A DNA stretch of 64,000 bases from Prorocentrum cordatum (GCA_963575745.1 CAUYUJ010014191.1:365192-429191), one strand, 5' to 3'. Numbered from the stretch's first letter, positions 11,129-21,233 are shown. The notes: generated from the sequence alone by a model not told the origin. Program-made: numbers and translations.

Positions 11129-11445
11129 ACGCTAGCTCCTCCTCCTCATCCTCCTGCTTCTCTCGCTGCTGCTGCTGCTGTTGCTGCTCCTCCTCCTCAG
11201 CCTCCCTCTGTTGAGGCTGCCCCCCAATGCTGCTGCTTCTGCTGCTGCTGCTAGTGGTGCTGCGGCTGCTGCTTCTCCTCTTCTTGGTTCTCCCGCTTCT
11301 TCTCCTGCTGCTGCTGCTCGTTCCCCCCTGCTGAGGCTGCTCCTCAACGTTGTTGCTGCATGTGCTGCTGCTGCTGCTGCTGCTCGTTTTGGCGTTTCTG
11401 CTGCTCCTCCTCCCCCCCCTCCTCCTGCTCCGCTTTTGCGTTAGC
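10920..11445. repeat. CTG/CTC-rich ~520-bp direct repeat, copy 1
   Basis: This is not just a microsatellite. Unique interruptions occur in the same order here and at 13995-14520: TGCCAGCTGCTGCTA, AGCTTCTCCTGCTG, CCGCTGCCCCTGCTG, TGAGGCTGCCCCCCAATGC and CGCTTCTTCT. The two copies are therefore a duplicated block about 3.1 kb apart, enclosing the gene at 11833-13803. Frames through it are poly-Leu, poly-Cys or poly-Ser. Confidence 0.7.
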
Positions 11446-11762
11446 TCATGATAAAAAGATATTCCTGTGAATGTGTATCTGCTCCACCCCATCCTCGTGA
11501 GAGCTCCCGTTTGATCCTCGCATTGCTTGCGACGTCAGTTTGACCTTCTGCAGTCTGACCAGCTCCTTACGCTGCCCCGAGGTCATCTCCACCCTCAGCG
11601 TCGCTCCCGCCCTCAGCTTTCTCATGGTCGCCCCCTGCTCTGAGGTTATCTTCATCCTCAGCTTCGCTCCCTCCTCGCGCCGCTCACCCCTGCTTGCTTC
11701 CTCTACTGCGTGCTCTTTGTCAGCCCCGCCCTCGCCCTCGCAGCCGCCATCGTCGTCGCCTA

Positions 11763-11783
11763 TCGCAGCCTCTTCGGCTCGAG
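11763..11783 (+). other. Degenerate DinoSL relic upstream of gene
   Basis: Aligned without gaps to the 21-nt dinoflagellate spliced leader (CCGTAGCC then ATTTTGGCTCAAG), 15 of 21 positions agree, including AGCC and GGCTC. It ends 49 nt before the ATG at 11833. On its own it is weak. The related gene at 14577 carries a better relic sharing the GGCTCGAG ending, which supports it. Confidence 0.45.
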
Positions 11784-11832
11784 CGCGCCTCTTTTCTTGG
11801 CGGCCGCCATCGCGCGCATCGCGCGCGTCATC

Positions 11833-13803
11833 ATGGGGGAGCGTCGACGCAGCTCGCAAGCGGCTGCCTCTGGGGCCGAGGACGGTTGCGACGAGGCGGT
11901 GGTGGGGGACCTGGCCAGCCGCGTGCTGCGGTGGAAGAGTGAGCACCTAGCAAGAGATTACGTTGGGCGGCCGCTCCGCATTTTTAGCGCTGCGTCAGCG
12001 GCGCTGAGTTGGGACGTGACAGGAGTGGTTTACCCGCACATGAGGGACGGCGAGTTCCTCGGCGACGTGGTCTCGATTCCCATGTCTGCGCGAGTTCCTC
12101 CGCTCGTCGAGCCAGTTGGCCAAGAGCCCAAGTTGCATGTCTATGACGCCGGCCCTCTGGCCGCTGCCTCTGGCGCGACGACGCAGCACGCCGTGGGCGT
12201 GGACCGGACGTGGGCGTTGGCAAGTGAGCATCCTCTCGCGGCGACGCTCCTGATCCATCGCAGGGGGAAGGGGGGGCGCAAGAGTGTGCGGGATAGTCGA
12301 GGCCGCGCAAACGATGGCTACCAGAGCCCGTGCACCCTTTCAGTCAGTTTGGCAGGGAGTGGACAGGTCTTTTACATGGGCCTTACCACGAAGGGCATCC
12401 ACAAGGACATGTTCGGTCTTTGGTGGGAGCCGAAAGGTTTAGACTGGACTGACACGCACGTCAGGGCTGCGCGGCAGGTCTTCTTCGACGTCTGCGAGCT
12501 GGATGCGCAGAGCGTCTTTCCCATGCACGAGGGTGAGTCGCGGACAAGCGGCGATCCCAAAGCTGGCTCTGGCGCGCTCGCGGGATCAGCCGGCGAGGAG
12601 CCTACGGATGCGAAGCGCAAGAAGATTGGACCTACGTATCCAGTCGACTTGGCGACAGAATCCGACGGCTCTTCGGAGCAGAGCCATTCCGACTCCGACA
12701 GCGGCAGCAGCTCTGGGGGCAAAACGGACCGCGGAGGCTCTGACAGGGAAGACGTTGCCTCTGGCGCGGAGCGTGGCGCTGCGTCCGGCGCAGTGCGCGG
12801 TGCTCCCTCTGGCGCAATGCCTGCTGCCGCCTGTGGCGCTGTTTCTCCTGTTGCCTCTGGCGCAACGCGGAATGTTAAGTGGGCGCAGGCTCATTTTATG
12901 GATTACCGAGGTTGGCCAAAGGAAGCAGTAGCTTGGCTGTGCAGTGGAAGCCTCGCTAGGAGCAGGCGACGTCGCGTCTCCAGGCTCATCGCCCTCCTGC
13001 ACGGCGAATGCCTTCCCATTCCGAACCCTTCAAATATCATCAACGGCATAAAGCACTTCAGCGACGAGGTCGAGTGCCAGGGCGAGCGGTGGGACATTGC
13101 GAAGGCTTTCAGGTCGCAGAAGATGCATTATTTGAAATTTTCCAGGGAGGAATTCGGGAACGTTTCTCTCGCGGAGGAATGTTCGTTTACTCACGCCTGG
13201 CCACATTTGAAACCTGCCTCTGGCGGTGGTCCGCTCGTCCAGCGCTTGCCGCGGGATTTGCCCACGTGGCAGCTGCTTCGCGTTAATTGGCCCATCGCGA
13301 CCGTTCCTGACTTCTTGAAGCACTCGTTCAACAAGCACGACGGGGGGGTCTGAGTTCTCCAGGTCTTCGGCTGGAAGCATCTGGACTCTCGCGATGTTCT
13401 TCATCCGAGACTCTGGCATTCCCAGTTCGCAAGGACCGAGGTGACGCGGAGGTGGCTGTACAATCCGAAGTCCGACGGCTGGCTCACGTGGCAAGAGGCT
13501 GCGTGGGTTTTGGACACAGATGGTGGCCAGGCGACGCTGCTCCGTCGGGCCCGCCTGCCTCGGCCTCCTTGGAGATCCGCTGCCCCTGGCGCTCGGCCTC
13601 CTTGGAGACGTGAGTTCGATGTTGAGTTCCGAGTTGGTCAAGTCGTCACGCTCGACCGCTTGTTCTACATGGGCGCAGCGTTCTGCCCTGCTTTTGACAT
13701 GTACAAGCGTTACATGGATCTGCCGATCCTTGTCCACAAGCACAAGCACAAGTCGAAGTTCGTTTGTGACTCCGCGGCCAGGAAATACATCAGAAAGGAG
13801 TGA
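11833..13803 (+). CDS. Unknown dinoflagellate gene with AASGA linkers, one in-frame TGA
   Basis: I chose the ATG at 11833, downstream of the DinoSL relic; the frame is open further upstream without motif support. The frame runs to 13353, where TGA interrupts it, and continues in the same frame with sensible sequence (VLQVFGWKHLDSRDVL..., then WLYNPKSDGWLTWQEA) to a TGA at 13801-13803, giving 655 sense codons. A mid-protein block ending in FGLWWEPKGL...ARQVFFDVCEL is shared with the next gene (GLLGLWWRPA... VFFDLVEAAQ). It is followed by an acidic/Ser-rich stretch and several Ala-Ser-Gly-Ala repeats made by a hairpin motif. Function unknown. The stop suggests a pseudogene or a recoded or mis-sequenced codon. 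Confidence 0.55.
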
Positions 13804-13822
13804 GCGGGAGCGCGGCCGCTTC

Positions 13823-13935
13823 CAGCTGCCTCTGGCGTTGTTCCCCTTTCACACAGCAATGGTTTGCAGGCTGCCTCTGGCGCTGATATCCTTTCACACA
13901 GCAAAGGCTTGCAGGCTGCCTCTGGCGCATCCTTC
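13823..13935 (+). repeat. ~50-bp tandem repeat carrying hairpin family 2
   Basis: About two and a half units of a 51-bp block contain CTTTCACACAGCAA, then GGTTTGCAGG or GGCTTGCAGG, then CTGCCTCTGGCG. They lie just after the stop of the preceding gene. The unit shows the hairpin motif being amplified with unique flanks. Confidence 0.6.
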
Positions 13936-13994
13936 CTTTGGCGCACGGCCCCCCCGGCTAGGGCCCCGCACGAGGTGCTCTGGACTGAAAAAAA

Positions 13995-14520
13995 AACAGG
14001 CTCGTGCTCTGCTGCTGCTGCCAGCTGCTGCTACTGCTGCTGCTCCGCCTCCTTTAGCTTCTCCTGCTGCTGCTGCTGCTGTTGCTGCTGCTCCACCTCC
14101 TCCTGAGAACCGCTGCCCCTGCTGCTGCTGCTCGTGCTGCTGCTGCTGCTCCTCCTCCAACTCCCCCTCCCGAGGCTGCTCCTCAATGCTGCTGCTGCTG
14201 TTACTGCTGCTGCTGCTAGTGCTGCTGCACCTCCTCCTCCCCCTCATCCTCCTGCTTCTCCCGCTGCTGCTGCTGCTGTTGCTCTTCCTCCTCGGCCTCC
14301 CTCTGTTGAGGCTGCCCCCCAATGCTGCTGCTTCTGCTGCTGATGCTGCTTGTGGTGCTGCGGCTGCTGCTTATCCTCTTCTTGCTTCTCCCGCTTCTTC
14401 TACTGCTGCTACTGCTGCTCGTTCCCTCCTGCTGAGGCTGATCCTCAATGTTGCTGCTGCTTGTGCTGCTGCTGCTCGTTTTGGTGCTTCTGCTGCTCCT
14501 CCTCCTCCTGCTCCTCCCGC
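13995..14520. repeat. CTG/CTC-rich ~520-bp direct repeat, copy 2
   Basis: This is the second copy of the block at 10920-11445, with the same unique interruptions in the same order. Its end (CTCCTCCTGCTCC) abuts the DinoSL relic of the next gene. Confidence 0.7.
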
Positions 14521-14523
14521 ATG

Positions 14524-14546
14524 TCCGTCGCATTTGCAGGCTCGAG
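14524..14546 (+). other. DinoSL relic upstream of second paralogue
   Basis: The segment reads TCCGTCG, CATTTGCA, GGCTCGAG. Against the spliced-leader consensus it keeps CCGT, G, CATTT, GGCTC and AG, with one base deleted and two inserted (about 17 of 21 positions). It lies 30 nt before the ATG at 14577, in the position expected for the leader of a retroposed mRNA. Confidence 0.55.
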
Positions 14547-14576
14547 CCGGGAAGACGCGCTCGCGGGGCTTTTGCC

Positions 14577-16246
14577 ATGATGAGTCACCGCGGCGGCCAG
14601 CAGCAGAACACTGCCTCTGGCGCGTTGGACCGAGTGGTCGGTGGCCGAGTCCTGGAGGACCTGGCGGGCTGGACATCCCATCCGAGCTGTTGGCGGGGTT
14701 ACTTTCACACAGGCTCCTCGGCCAGGGCCGAGCGGCCAGAGTCCGTGGTGCGCGTGCACCAATATCGACCGTGACAGGGTTGTCCAAGAATGGTGGCTTC
14801 CGCTGTTCCTCGTGCCTACTGCAGAGGTGCCCCGAGCGCCTGGAAGCACCAATGGCAAGGCGGCGTTGCCCTAGTACTCCGCTGCCTCTGGCGCGGCTGG
14901 GGGGCCATTGACGCACATGCACTGCACGAACATCCACGGGATCCGGGCTTTGGCCGTCGCCCACCCCATGGTCATTACGTCGCGAAAATACAAATCAGAG
15001 AAATAACGCGACCCATCTGAGTTTGATCAGTTCGGTCGCGCGGTCAAATACCACCAGAGCCCATTTGAGCTGATCCTGTCGGTGTCGGCCCGCGTGGAGA
15101 TGGTCATCGGGTGCTCCGTGAACGATGCCGCCCAAAAGGTGACTGAACACACTTCTGGGCTGCTCGGTTTGTGGTGGAGACCTGCTCCTAAAAAGAAGCT
15201 CTCGATGGGGGCAAGACGACGCGGCGCTGTCAGTCTTTTTCGACTTGGTCGAAGCCGCCCAACGCGTGCCCGACATGTACGCCGTGGAGTATAACGCTCT
15301 CTCTGGCGTCTCCGCTGCCTCTGGCGCGTCCGCTGCCTCTGGCGCGTCCGCCGTTCCTGCTGCTGCAGCTGCTGCGGTCGCTGCTCCTGCGCCAGCTCCT
15401 GCGCCACGACCGCCGCCTGCTCCTGCGCCGCGACCGGCGCCTGCTCCTGCGCCAGCTTCTGCGCCGGCCAGCGCGAGCGGCGGCGGCCGCGCCGCTACTC
15501 CAGCAGGGCCAGTCGCGCCGCGGCCTGCGCCGCTGGAGTGGCCGCCGCAGGCGGCGCCAAAGGATAATGCGAAGGAGACGCCGCTTCTTCCGCTGCATGA
15601 GAAGGCGGCGCCGCCGCCTGCCACGACTTCAAAGAAGAACAGCACCGCTGCCTCTGGCGCGCGTGGAAAAAAAAACACGCGCTGTTTTGGTTACGCATGC
15701 ATGGGCGAGGGCCAGCACGCCGCCGCCGCCGCCGCCGGCCGCCAGCTGGCCAGCAGATTCGGCGACGACGTGGGCTCAGTTGCGGCCGCCGCCGCCACGT
15801 CATCCTCCCCGAGACGTGCCAGACCCGCCGCCGCCAGGGCTGTTTCCCTGACTCCCGCGCCTGCTCCTGCCGCCGCGCCGCTCCTGCCTGCCTCTGGCGG
15901 CCGTGCGATCGCGGCGCCTCCGCCTGCCTTGGCCAGTGCGATCGCGGCGCCCCCACCCGCTGCAACAGGGGGCGCGCGTCCGCCTGCTCCAGCTCCTGAG
16001 CTGGGCAGCTCGTCTACCGACGAGGGCGTCGACGGCGACGCAGGCCAGGAGCCCGCCACGACGCGACGGGAGAGACAACTCGAGCCCTCCGAAGAGCGGC
16101 GGATCAGGATGCGTTCCAGAAGTCCAGAAGCATGCGGGGACCGACCGAGCAGGATGTTGCTTCCTGTAACTCATCAGAGGACGAGCAGGAGGATGCTGCC
16201 TCTGGCGCACCCGAGTATGCTGTCTCTGGCGCAACAGAGGAAGTGA
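14577..16246 (+). pseudogene. Broken paralogue of the 11.8-kb gene
   Basis: Start ATG at 14577 (MMSHRGGQQQNTASGALDRV) after a DinoSL relic. The reading changes frame several times: near 14774, before 15006, and at a G-run near 15206-15210 where SFDL-type sequence resumes as DDAALSVFFDLVEAAQRVPD. The block SPFELILSVSARVEM... GLLGLWWRPA ... VFFDLV parallels SPCTLSVSLAGSGQV... FGLWWEPKGL ... VFFDVC of the upstream gene. The final part (15245-16246) is Ala/Pro-rich with PAPAPRPAP-type repeats, AASGA hairpins and a basic Arg/Ser tail. A weak continuation in other frames reaches about 16580. The function is unknown. Confidence 0.5.
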
Positions 16247-16564
16247 GCCTGACGACTCGTCTCTCTGAGAGGAACTCAGACGATTGCCCGACGAACGCAA
16301 GGCCGAGCTTCGCAGCGTCGTCCGAACGTGTGCCAGGCAGCAGCACTTCGTCGACAACAAGGAGCGCTGGGAAAACGACGCCCAAGCTCGCGTCCGAGAT
16401 TGGCAAATGCCGCAGTTCGAGGACAGAAACGCCTGGCGCATGCAGAGAACTTTATCCAGCTGCCTGCGGCAAGTCTCGCCGCCGTGCCCGCCCAGCACTC
16501 TGGGTGGCGCCCCTCGGAGTGCCGCGCAGAAGGCCGTCGCGTGCGACGCCTCTCGTTCTTGGCC

Positions 16565-16805
16565 CGCCTCGGGGGTTTCTTAAGGGTCTCTCGGGGCCCT
16601 CTTGGGCTTCTCTTGGGGCCCCCCTGGGCACTCTTGGGGCTGTCTTGGCCCGTCGTGGGGCCCTCTTGGCGCTCCTTGGGCTCCTTTTGGGGTCTCGTTG
16701 CGGCCATGTGGGGCCGTCTTAGGGCCTCTCGGGGCCCTATTGGGGCCGTCTCGGGGCCCTCTTAGGCCGTCTCGCGACATTACTGGGGCTTTCTTGGAGC
16801 GGGAG
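16565..16805. repeat. Degenerate G-rich repeat, second tract
   Basis: Same family as 295-710: repeated GGGGCCCTCTTGG, GGGGCCGTCTTAGG and GGGGCCGTCTCGG. It begins right where the broken gene fades out. Confidence 0.6.
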
Positions 16806-16989
16806 GGCTTCGAGATCGACGAACATTTGATTTAGGCGTCGGGGTGTGGGGCGGCGCGCGCAAATGGACGCGGGTCGGCGGGGCGGGGTGGCTTTGCAAG
16901 TATAGAGATGCCACGCAGAGCAGCGCCCGGCAGTTTAGCGCGCCTCAACTTGCCAGGGGGCACGGTGGCGGATCTTCCCCCAGCCCCGG

Positions 16990-17180
16990 TCGCGACGCGG
17001 GGGGGGGGGGGGGGGGCGGTGGGGGGGGGGGAGGGGCGGGAAGGGGCGTGGACGGGGGCGGGGAGGAGGCCGAGGAGGGAGATGGGGGACGGAGGCGCTG
17101 GTCTAGGTCCTCCTCCCCTTTCCCCTGCTGCAGCAGCTGCTGCTGCTGCTGCTCCTGCTGCCGCCGCCGCTGCCGCTGCC

Positions 17181-17211
<31 letters not shown>

Positions 17212-17235
17212 CTGCTGCTGTTGATGCTGCAGGTC
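16990..17235. repeat. Poly-G run and CTG/CCG microsatellite
   Basis: A near-continuous G tract at about 16999-17032 is followed by GGGGA-rich sequence. A (CTG)n/(CCG)n run follows at 17125-17225. Frames across it are poly-Gly, poly-Ala and poly-Cys. Confidence 0.75.
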
Positions 17236-17283
17236 ATGCTGCAGCCCGGGTTTAGGTTCTATGGCCGGTCCAATTAGTGGAGT

Positions 17284-17876
17284 ATGTTCGTGGAGCGCGA
17301 TCCAGACTCCGACTGTGAGAAGCCGCTGACCATCCTGGTGTCGGGGACTGAGTGACTCGCGTTCTCCTTCATGGGCTCGGGTGCAAAAGCGCCCCACGAC
17401 GACCCCCTCGCCCTCCTGACCTGGTGCTTGACCATCTATCGCAACAAGCCAGTCGTTGTCATCCGCGAGATCACCGAGCTGCTCCCCGAGGGCATGCTGG
17501 AGTACTTCTTCAAGGACATGTGCCTTCTGCCATCTCTCTCACTCTCTCGTTCTCAGTCTCATTCATTATCCACTCCTCCTCGCCCCCTCTTCGCAGGACT
17601 GGGGGCGGCTCGGCAGGTGCGCCGTCGTCGTGTTCAGGCTTTCGCCGTGGGCGTTCGGTCTGCCGATGCGACGGGCCAGGAAGTGCGCGGCCATGGTGCG
17701 GACAGATCTTCGAGCGGTTGGGATCGCCAGAAGAGTTCGAGGCGTTGTACAGCAAGAAGGTCGCGATGGAGGCCAAGGATCTTCTCTGCGCCCCAGACGC
17801 GCAGCTGCAGGCTGAGCGGTCGAGGTATGAGTGCACGAAGTTGCGTGCGCAAGGGCCAGATCTGTCGCGCGCATGA
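17284..17876 (+). CDS. Small unknown gene with one intron and an in-frame TGA
   Basis: An ATG at 17284 opens MFVERDPDSDCEKPLTILVSG. TGA at 17353-17355 interrupts it, and the same frame continues through MGSGAKAPHDDPLALLTWCL to EYFFKDM near 17519. A GT at 17520-17521 and a pyrimidine-rich stretch ending in TTCGCAG at 17596 define a 77-bp intron. From the ATG at 17371, exon 1 (149 nt) plus exon 2 (17597-17876) is 429 nt, an exact multiple of three, ending after GPDLSRA with 142 residues. I recognise no domain. The intron model is inferred from splice signals and frame, and the true start could be either ATG. Confidence 0.4.
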
Positions 17877-17939
17877 GCATGTCAAGGACGCTGGCGACAT
17901 CAATGGCCAGAGCAGCGTCGTGGCATATACCAACCAATA

Positions 17940-18750
17940 ACTTGGATGTTGTTGCCCTGGCGTTTTCGCGTCGCCGTTGCTGCGCGGTTCGGCCCTGCGC
18001 CGCAGCGGCCTGGATCGGACGGCGATCGCCGCGGAGCTTCTCGTCTTGCAGGGCTTTCCAGCGTTCTCTTGTCTCTGCGAAGACCAGTTTGATTGTCTAT
18101 GGCCGAGCCTCTTGAAAATGAGCGCGAGCACCACTTGGCGACGTCAAGAGGCTAGCCAGCCCAGCAATGCACATTCAATGCCCAGGCGCGGCGGCGGGGC
18201 ACGTGCTGAGCTGAGCGGCCAGGCGCAGCACCTTGAGCTTGGATTTCCGACGTCTTGGCATTTCGTTCAGCCGTGACGGGCCGCAGTCAGAGGACGCCGA
18301 TGGCAGCGAGATAGACACCCAATTGATCGAGGGCACGGACCATCTGCAGGCTTTCCTCTCCACCATTTCACATCTCGAGGACGCCCCCGCGAGCTGCGGC
18401 GCGGGCGCAGCGGAAGGCGTTGAGATCATCGGCATCAGTGGGGCCTCCAGTGATGGGCCGAGCGGGTCCGAACCCAGTGGGGGTCAAGTCGCAGTCGGAA
18501 CGAGTGATATCAAGCCGTTGGTTATTCGCAGACCGCAGCTGCCACGCGCCGCGGGCCCTGTCCCCAGAGCCCAAACGCCACTGCTCGTCTTGGGATTGTA
18601 GGACAGAGATCGCTGCCCCCGTCTCCTGAAAATGCAAAGCGTTGATATGACAAGTTTGGTTTTAAATGCGTCTCCAGGTTCCTTCGGAACTCCTTGTGCA
18701 GGGCATGGCATAGGGCGAACATATGTCTCAGGTAAGGTCTAAAGGGGCCT
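17940..18750. other. Intergenic, no clear gene
   Basis: Open frames on + (18233-18601) and - (18368-18764) overlap without recognisable motifs. A DFRRLGISFSRDGPQSEDADGSE-like acidic stretch might be a decayed exon, but I cannot support it. Confidence 0.3.
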
Positions 18751-18754
18751 GCGT

Positions 18755-18995
18755 TCCCCACCAAGGGTTCCTCAAGACAAAGCGCCCTGTCTCATCAAGG
18801 GATCCTCGTGGCAACGCTTCCCAACCAGATCCCATCAAGGGCTCCTCTTGGCAAAGCTGTTCAATCAGATCCCATCTCCCCTTAAGGGCTCATGGAACAC
18901 CTTCCCGCCCGACTGGGCCCCATCGAGGGCCCATGGCAGAGCTTCTACATCAGACCCCATCTAGGGCTCTCAATGGCAAAGGTTCCCAATGGTAT
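18755..18995. repeat. Degenerate ~40-bp tandem repeat
   Basis: About six units each contain CCATCAAGGG or CCATCGAGGG, then CTCCTCTTGGCAAAGCTT-like sequence, then a CAATCAGATCC block. Unit length varies from 35 to 47 bp. Confidence 0.6.
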
Positions 18996-19189
18996 TGCGA
19001 AGGCCTGACGGCCGGCGCCGCCGACCCTGTTCGCAATGCGCAGCAAGAGGCACGGGCTGTGGGATGGTTTGGGGGAACGGGGAGAAGGACGAGAAGGTGG
19101 GGGAGGGAGGTGTCGTATCTGACCCGGGACTTCCCCGGGACTCCCCCGGGACCCCCCCCGGGACCTCCTCTCCCCCCCCCGTCGGGGAA

Positions 19190-19978
19190 GGGAAAGGGAA
19201 GGGGCTTCCCTTCGACTCAATGACGACGTTGCTCAAGGTCGGTACGGGGGGGGGGCGTCGTATCTGACTCGGGGGGGGGGGTCGCTACCCCCCCCGCTAC
19301 CCCCCCCCCCTCCCGGCGGGGGAGGGATGAAAGGGAAGGGGCTTCCCTTCGACTCAATTACGAGGTTGCTCAAGGTCGGCTTGGCTGGAGCCCAGGGGAA
19401 GAGGAGTCCCAGGGGGGGGCGTCGTATCTGACCCGGGGGGGGGGGTCGCTACCCCCCCCCCCCTCCCGGCGGGGGAGGGATCAAAGGGAAGGGGCTTCCC
19501 TTCGACTCAATTACGAGGTTGCTCAAGGTCGGCTTGGCTGGAGCCCAGGGGAAGAGGAGTCCCAGGGGGGGGCGTCGTAGCTCCCTTCGGGGGAGGGATC
19601 AAAGGGAGGGGCTTCCCTTCGACTCAATTACGAGGTTGCTCAAGGTCGGCTTGGCTGGAGCCCAGGGGAAGAGGAGTCCCAGGGGGGGCGTCGTATCTGA
19701 CCCGGGGGGGGGGGGGCTACCCCCCCTCGGGGGAGGGATCAAAGGGAAGGGGCTTCCCTTCGACTCAATTACAGGTTGCTCAAGGTCGGCCTGGCTGGAG
19801 CCCAGGGGAAGAGGAGTCCCAGGGGGGGGCGTCGTATCTGACCCGGGGGGGGGGTCGCTACCCCCCCCCCCCTCCCGGCGGGGGAGGGATCAAAGGGAAG
19901 GGGCTTCCCTTCGACTCAATTACGAGGTTGCTCAAGGTCGGCTTGGCTGGAGCCCAGGGGAAGAGGTCTCCCAGGGAA
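19190..19978. repeat. ~120-150-bp tandem array with palindrome and G/C runs
   Basis: Six units repeat GGGATCAAAGGGAAGG, GGCTTCCCTTCGACTCAATT, ACGAGGTTGCTCAAGGTCGG and CTGGAGCCCAGGGGAAGAGG. Each holds an inverted repeat AAGGGAAG/CTTCCCTT around GGG. The long G and C runs that end each unit explain most of the length difference between units. Confidence 0.8.
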
Positions 19979-20171
19979 AGGGAAGGACAGAGACGACGAG
20001 TACAAAGAATGACGGAGATGACGGCTCGAACGGAAAAGCCCCTCACACACGCCGACAGGGTCGGCGGATTCCAGTTCCCATCGAGGGCGGCGACTGCAAT
20101 GCAGGTGAACCCACGGTGGAACTCGCCAGCTCCGAACACACTTGCCCAGATCAGAATTGCCCCGAACTAAC

Positions 20172-20192
20172 TCATAGCCATTTTTACAAAAT
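20172..20192 (+). other. Weak DinoSL relic candidate
   Basis: TAGCCATTTT matches the spliced leader exactly over ten bases, and the whole 21-nt window agrees at 14 positions; the GGCT part is lost. It lies 54 nt upstream of the ATG at 20247, a spacing like that of the better relics. Confidence 0.35.
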
Positions 20193-20246
20193 CAGGTTGA
20201 GCAAACAAACGTCCAGCGGCGCAGACCCTCGTCGACAATCAGCACC

Positions 20247-21233
20247 ATGGCAGACGGTCTCGGCGATCTGGCGTTCGAGGCTGAGAAGCTTCCTCCCGCC
20301 GGCTGCCATCCGCCTCTGCTAGGGGGGCCGGGGGGGCCGAGTCGCGGCGGTGGCGGCGGCCGCGGCAGTGGCGGCCGCGCTCCCAAGGCGGCCAGGAAGG
20401 TGTGCTTTATCTGCTTAGAGCAATGCTGTGGAAACAACCCGAACTGTCACGATTGCAAGCGCGAGGTTGACGCCGCGAAGAAGGATGCGCAGAGCAACGG
20501 GTGGCTGGACAAGTACAAAGAGGGCTCCAGGAACCCAGTCATCTCCAGGGAGATGGTCAACGACGTCAGATCGACGCGTGCTTCGCGAGGGCGCTGCAAT
20601 AATCGCCCATCGCACAAGGTTGCCCGTTTGGCCAACGCCCTCGAGAAGTCTGATGTGGTTCAGACTGGCGACGAGAGCCACATGATGGACATCTTCGATC
20701 ACGAGGAGTTCTTCTTGAAAAAGAAGTTCACCCCGCAAGAGATCTCCGATAAGTGGAACGAAGCCGCGAATAAATACAAGGGCACAGACGACTTCGACAT
20801 GGAGGGGGACAACACGAAGTACCCATTGAGGGTTCGGGCCAGGGCGAAGATCTTCAAGCAATATTTTAAGGGGGCCGAGGAATCCACCAGAGCCGAGCGG
20901 TTCAGCAAGGACATGAAGACGGGCGACGAGGCGGCCGACACCGACGAGGGTTTCTTGCGCTACGCGGAGGCGAACGGGGCCATTGCCACGGCCTGCTCGT
21001 CCAGCGGCGGCAAGAGGGCAGCTGCCGTTCGCGACTCCGAGGGCGACGACCTCGCGACTCCTGCGAGGCGCAGGCCTCCGCCCGGCGGCCAGGGGGGGAG
21101 CGGCGGCGGTGGTGGGGGCCCGCGAGGTAGCGACAGCAAGAAGGGCGACTTCCGCTCGTCCGCTTGCGCTCATACGACTCTTGGAAAAGGCGCAGCCGTC
21201 GCTGAAGCGTGCGACCACCAAGGCATCGAGTGA
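20247..21233 (+). CDS. Cys-rich dinoflagellate protein, N-terminal part of broken gene
   Basis: ATG in a CACCATGG context opens a 328-residue frame. After a Gly-rich stretch comes CFICLEQCCGNNPNCHDCKR (residues about 53-72), whose spaced Cys and His residues could bind zinc. A lysine-rich helical region with FTPQEISDKWNEAANKYKG follows. I know proteins of this general plan (short Cys motif, then CKREVDAAKKDA-like text) from dinoflagellate gene sets, where they form large families probably spread by mobile elements; that is memory, not a search. The last ~30 residues, after the Gly-rich run near 21090-21130, are probably out of frame, since the sensible continuation is in another frame (next entry). 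Confidence 0.55.
   Translation: MADGLGDLAFEAEKLPPAGCHPPLLGGPGGPSRGGGGGRGSGGRAPKAARKVCFICLEQCCGNNPNCHDCKREVDAAKKDAQSNGWLDKYKEGSRNPVISREMVNDVRSTRASRGRCNNRPSHKVARLANALEKSDVVQTGDESHMMDIFDHEEFFLKKKFTPQEISDKWNEAANKYKGTDDFDMEGDNTKYPLRVRARAKIFKQYFKGAEESTRAERFSKDMKTGDEAADTDEGFLRYAEANGAIATACSSSGGKRAAAVRDSEGDDLATPARRRPPPGGQGGSGGGGGGPRGSDSKKGDFRSSACAHTTLGKGAAVAEACDHQGIE

Larger units (their letters stand above)
11861..16235 (+). repeat. Hairpin family 2 (core GCC-TCT-GGC), ~18 copies in coding DNA
   Basis: The motif GCTGCCTCTGGCGC recurs at about 11861, 12161, 12753, 12801, 12849, 13212, 13824, 13869, 13914, 14606, 14879, 15311, 15329, 15647, 15884, 16192 and 16217, with diverged copies near 12776 and 12823. 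Most copies fold as 3-bp GCC/GGC around TCT, with a bulged T on the 5' side and outer arms that differ between copies yet pair. Examples are CCGC/GCGG at 14879, CGGC/GCCG at 11861, ACC/GGT at 13212, GCC/GGC at 15884 and CAGC/GTTG at 13824. In the genes it usually encodes AASGA-like linkers. Confidence 0.65.

Noticed and set aside
10044-11492. Long open frames on both strands across the assembly gap
   Set aside because: They run through 100 unknown bases, a GA microsatellite and CTG repeats. Composition is Ser/Leu or Arg/Glu only, with no domain.
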